Source: Nemertoderma westbladi
Lineage: Eukaryota > Xenacoelomorpha > Nemertodermatida > Nemertodermatidae
Length of the DNA stretch: 39,745 nt
Direction of reading: 5' to 3'
Assembly: GCA_032718475.1 (NCBI GenBank)
Contig: JAUCBJ010006686.1
Span: forward strand, 1 to 39,745
In this document: positions 37,964 to 39,745 of the stretch, one piece after another
Layout: the number at the start of each line of letters is the position of its first letter
Position numbering within the stretch: the first letter of the stretch is position 1
Made by a program: the position numbers and the translations under genes
Notes under the pieces: model-generated
What the model saw: only the letters and a program-made list of their open reading frames with translations
Told to the model about the DNA's origin: nothing
The model's database searches: none

Positions 37964-39745
37964 ATGAGTGTCTCAGACAAAGAGGCACTAGAGGACAGCT
38001 ACGAGACGGCGGCTGGACCGCCGACTGACGATAGCGTAAATATTACTGTTGACGACAATGCCGACTATGACGACGCAGCGAGCGACGCTGACGTAAGTGA
38101 ACAGGAGGACGAGACAGTGACTAGTGAGGAAGAAGAACTACCTCAGGTAATAGTATTAGGATCCCCTACCGCTACTGTAAGGAAGGACTGTACGGCAGCC
38201 CGGACAGAGGTGAGTGATAGGGAGAGTAGTGTAGCAGAAGCGAGAGCCCGGAGCCCGGTTTCCAGACCTGTGGGTATGGTAAGTGCCGTGGTCCCGACGG
38301 CTGTAAGGAGTACCCGTAGTTCCCGAAATAATCCTTCAAGTCCACCGAGTGTAAGTCAGGTAAGCGATAGAGAGTTCGACACTGCGATGAAGAAGAAACT
38401 TCGCGCGCATGCCGGACATATAACCCGGACGGCGGACAAGGTAAGGAAGATGTTAGCTGACTCAGCCAACATCGGGAGGGTAGAGTTAGTAGAGATTAGA
38501 AGAGGATATAACTCAGCATTATTCAAGCAGACGGAGGAGCTTGCAGTCCTAGCGAAGAAGGCAGTAGAGTCTCAGTCGAGCGACGTGGCGACGAGGATTT
38601 ACGACAGGGTTTTAGCAGCCTTGTTGGAGCACCGCGAGTTGTCGGAGCGATTCCGACGAGTTAGGACGGAGAACTGGCTGCTATGGACATCACAAGCGCA
38701 GGCGACTCAAGTGAGTGACGCAGAGTTAAGAGACTTAGTGGAGCGAGAAGAGATCCAGGATAAAGAAGAGCGCCGTTATCAGAGGGAAGTTACTAGCTGG
38801 CTGATGCAGAATGGAGTGGTGGTACCGGGTCAGGTGCTACCGACGACGGAGAACATCCAACAGAGGACGTTGACTCCACCCGACGACGCATCCAGAAACA
38901 GCGGCGATTCCCAGGTTAGTCACGCGCGAGGTAAGGTTATATGTGCTAGATCCCTTGTTTCGCACAACTCGGCGGAGGAGAGAAGACGCCGACTGGACGA
39001 ACAGCAGGCGGAAGTTTTGCGTGCATCGGAAGCACGGAAGGAAGCCGAGCGGGAACGGGAACGAACACGTAAGTTAGACACGAAGTTGCGAGAGTTGGAA
39101 GAGAAAGGTAAGCGTGAGCGAGCGGAACGCGAGCAGAAGGAACGTGAACTCGAACTTGAACGCGAGCGCAAGGAACGCGAACTCGAACTTGAACGCGAGC
39201 AGAAGGAACGCGAACTCCAGCTCGAACGCGAACAGAAGAAACGTGAGCTCGAACTTGAACGCGAACGCAAGGAACGCGAACTCGAGATCGACAAGGAGCG
39301 ACAAGCGTTGTATGAAGAGAAGGCGCGTGTGGAAGAAGAGGGCGCAGCGAGACGAGCGAGGGAAGAAGAAGAACGTAAACTGGCGCAGTTGGAAAGTGCG
39401 AGATTAAGTTTAGAGAGCGAAGAACGGACTAGGAAGGCGAATGAGATCGCCGAGAAGGGGATGCGAATGATCGAAGAATGTGGGGCGAGTGTAGGGACAG
39501 AGTTGCGAGAACTGTTCGCACTGCAGAAGGCCGAACAGGAAGCGAGAACTCCGACTATACGCGAGTCGACGACGACCAGAATTCCTATACCCGGTCCAGC
39601 TATTACGAGTACACGGATCGCTAAACCATTCTCTACATATCGCACGCCAGTTGGTATTAGTGCTTCACCTATCGCGCAGGATCTACGTCATCGGAACACC
39701 GCACCACTACACACCGAACACGACGACGAAGAGTTTAGAGAAACT
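37964..39745 (+). CDS. gag: Gag-like protein of an LTR retrotransposon (BEL/Pao type likely); runs off right edge
   Basis: ATG 37,964 opens 594 codons without a stop to the last base. Residues 1-65 are strongly acidic (MSVSDKEALEDSYETAAGPP; VTSEEEELPQ). A Ser/Arg/Pro-rich linker follows. Residues about 140-245 form a helical region (KKKLRAHAGHITRTADKVRK; YDRVLAALLEHRELSERFRR) resembling the N-terminal helical part of BEL/Pao Gag. Residues 330-500 are a highly charged coiled coil. Within it, residues 388-442 are five 11-residue repeats of the type EREQKERELEL, encoded by a 33-base tandem repeat (39,125-39,289). A Pro/Thr/Arg-rich tail then continues past the edge. No zinc knuckle is visible yet. 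The start (MSxxDKxxLxDS) resembles the start of the 306-aa ORF at 28,305. A host coiled-coil gene is the main alternative. Confidence 0.65.
   Translation, partial: MSVSDKEALEDSYETAAGPPTDDSVNITVDDNADYDDAASDADVSEQEDETVTSEEEELPQVIVLGSPTATVRKDCTAARTEVSDRESSVAEARARSPVSRPVGMVSAVVPTAVRSTRSSRNNPSSPPSVSQVSDREFDTAMKKKLRAHAGHITRTADKVRKMLADSANIGRVELVEIRRGYNSALFKQTEELAVLAKKAVESQSSDVATRIYDRVLAALLEHRELSERFRRVRTENWLLWTSQAQATQVSDAELRDLVEREEIQDKEERRYQREVTSWLMQNGVVVPGQVLPTTENIQQRTLTPPDDASRNSGDSQVSHARGKVICARSLVSHNSAEERRRRLDEQQAEVLRASEARKEAERERERTRKLDTKLRELEEKGKRERAEREQKERELELERERKERELELEREQKERELQLEREQKKRELELERERKERELEIDKERQALYEEKARVEEEGAARRAREEEERKLAQLESARLSLESEERTRKANEIAEKGMRMIEECGASVGTELRELFALQKAEQEARTPTIRESTTTRIPIPGPAITSTRIAKPFSTYRTPVGISASPIAQDLRHRNTAPLHTEHDDEEFRET

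Overview
This window is eukaryotic. It is AT-rich and intron-bearing, with splice-site-bounded coding scraps, satellite DNA and many decayed eukaryotic transposons; I see no operons or bacterial genes. The transposon mix (BEL/Pao and Ty3/Gypsy LTR elements, Helitron, several hAT lineages, a Mutator-like transposase, a pogo-type psq domain, tyrosine-recombinase-like proteins) and the very frequent short motifs TAGGCCTA and ACCGGTA suggest a marine invertebrate, perhaps an echinoderm or another non-vertebrate deuterostome. That placement is inference. I found no convincing intact host gene. The window reads as a transposon-rich intergenic or heterochromatic region.

Layout. At 1-690, the 5' part of a transposase-like protein runs off the left edge on the minus strand. 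At 690-11,300 there is mostly non-coding DNA with foldback and MITE elements: 142 bp at 1403-1544, 411 bp at 2325-2735, and a 2.3-kb unit with 255-bp inverted arms at 7366-9662. This part also holds isolated coding-like exons at 4230-4390, 5030-5127 and 6611-6790. At 11,300-24,600 lies a dense graveyard. It contains two copies of a zinc-ribbon ORF, a small capsid-type N-terminal fragment, a Gypsy RT/RNase H fragment, two tyrosine-recombinase-type relics, a BED-hAT transposase broken by one stop codon, a PWWP-like exon, a Helitron helicase fragment, a second hAT (ZMYM1-like) fragment, a psq HTH fragment, a palindromic MITE built on a CTCGGCCGAG array, and two minisatellites.

The best-defined object is a complete LTR retrotransposon at 24,870-33,112 (8,243 bp). 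It has two 1,252-bp LTRs (TG...CA) with no difference that I could see, flanked by a 5-bp target duplication, CTAGT. Its interior holds one intact 306-codon ORF that joins distant pieces of a BEL/Pao polyprotein and lacks RT, RNase H and the integrase core. It is therefore a young but non-autonomous BEL derivative. Its leader carries a 288-bp tandem duplication and an array of ATACCGGTAT palindromes spaced about 59 bp apart.

Right of it, a Mutator-like transposase (33,257-34,510) decays into a 25-bp minisatellite. From about 34,800 to the right edge comes what looks like the start of a second LTR retrotransposon. It has a CCAAT/TATA promoter, a long leader with repeated perfect hairpins, and a 594-codon frame, open to the window edge, encoding a Gag-like protein with an acidic N-terminus and a hendecad-repeat coiled coil. 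The plausible relationship between the two LTR elements, a parasite with intact cis signals and a relative that still codes for protein, is the main biological story here. It is inference and has not been shown.
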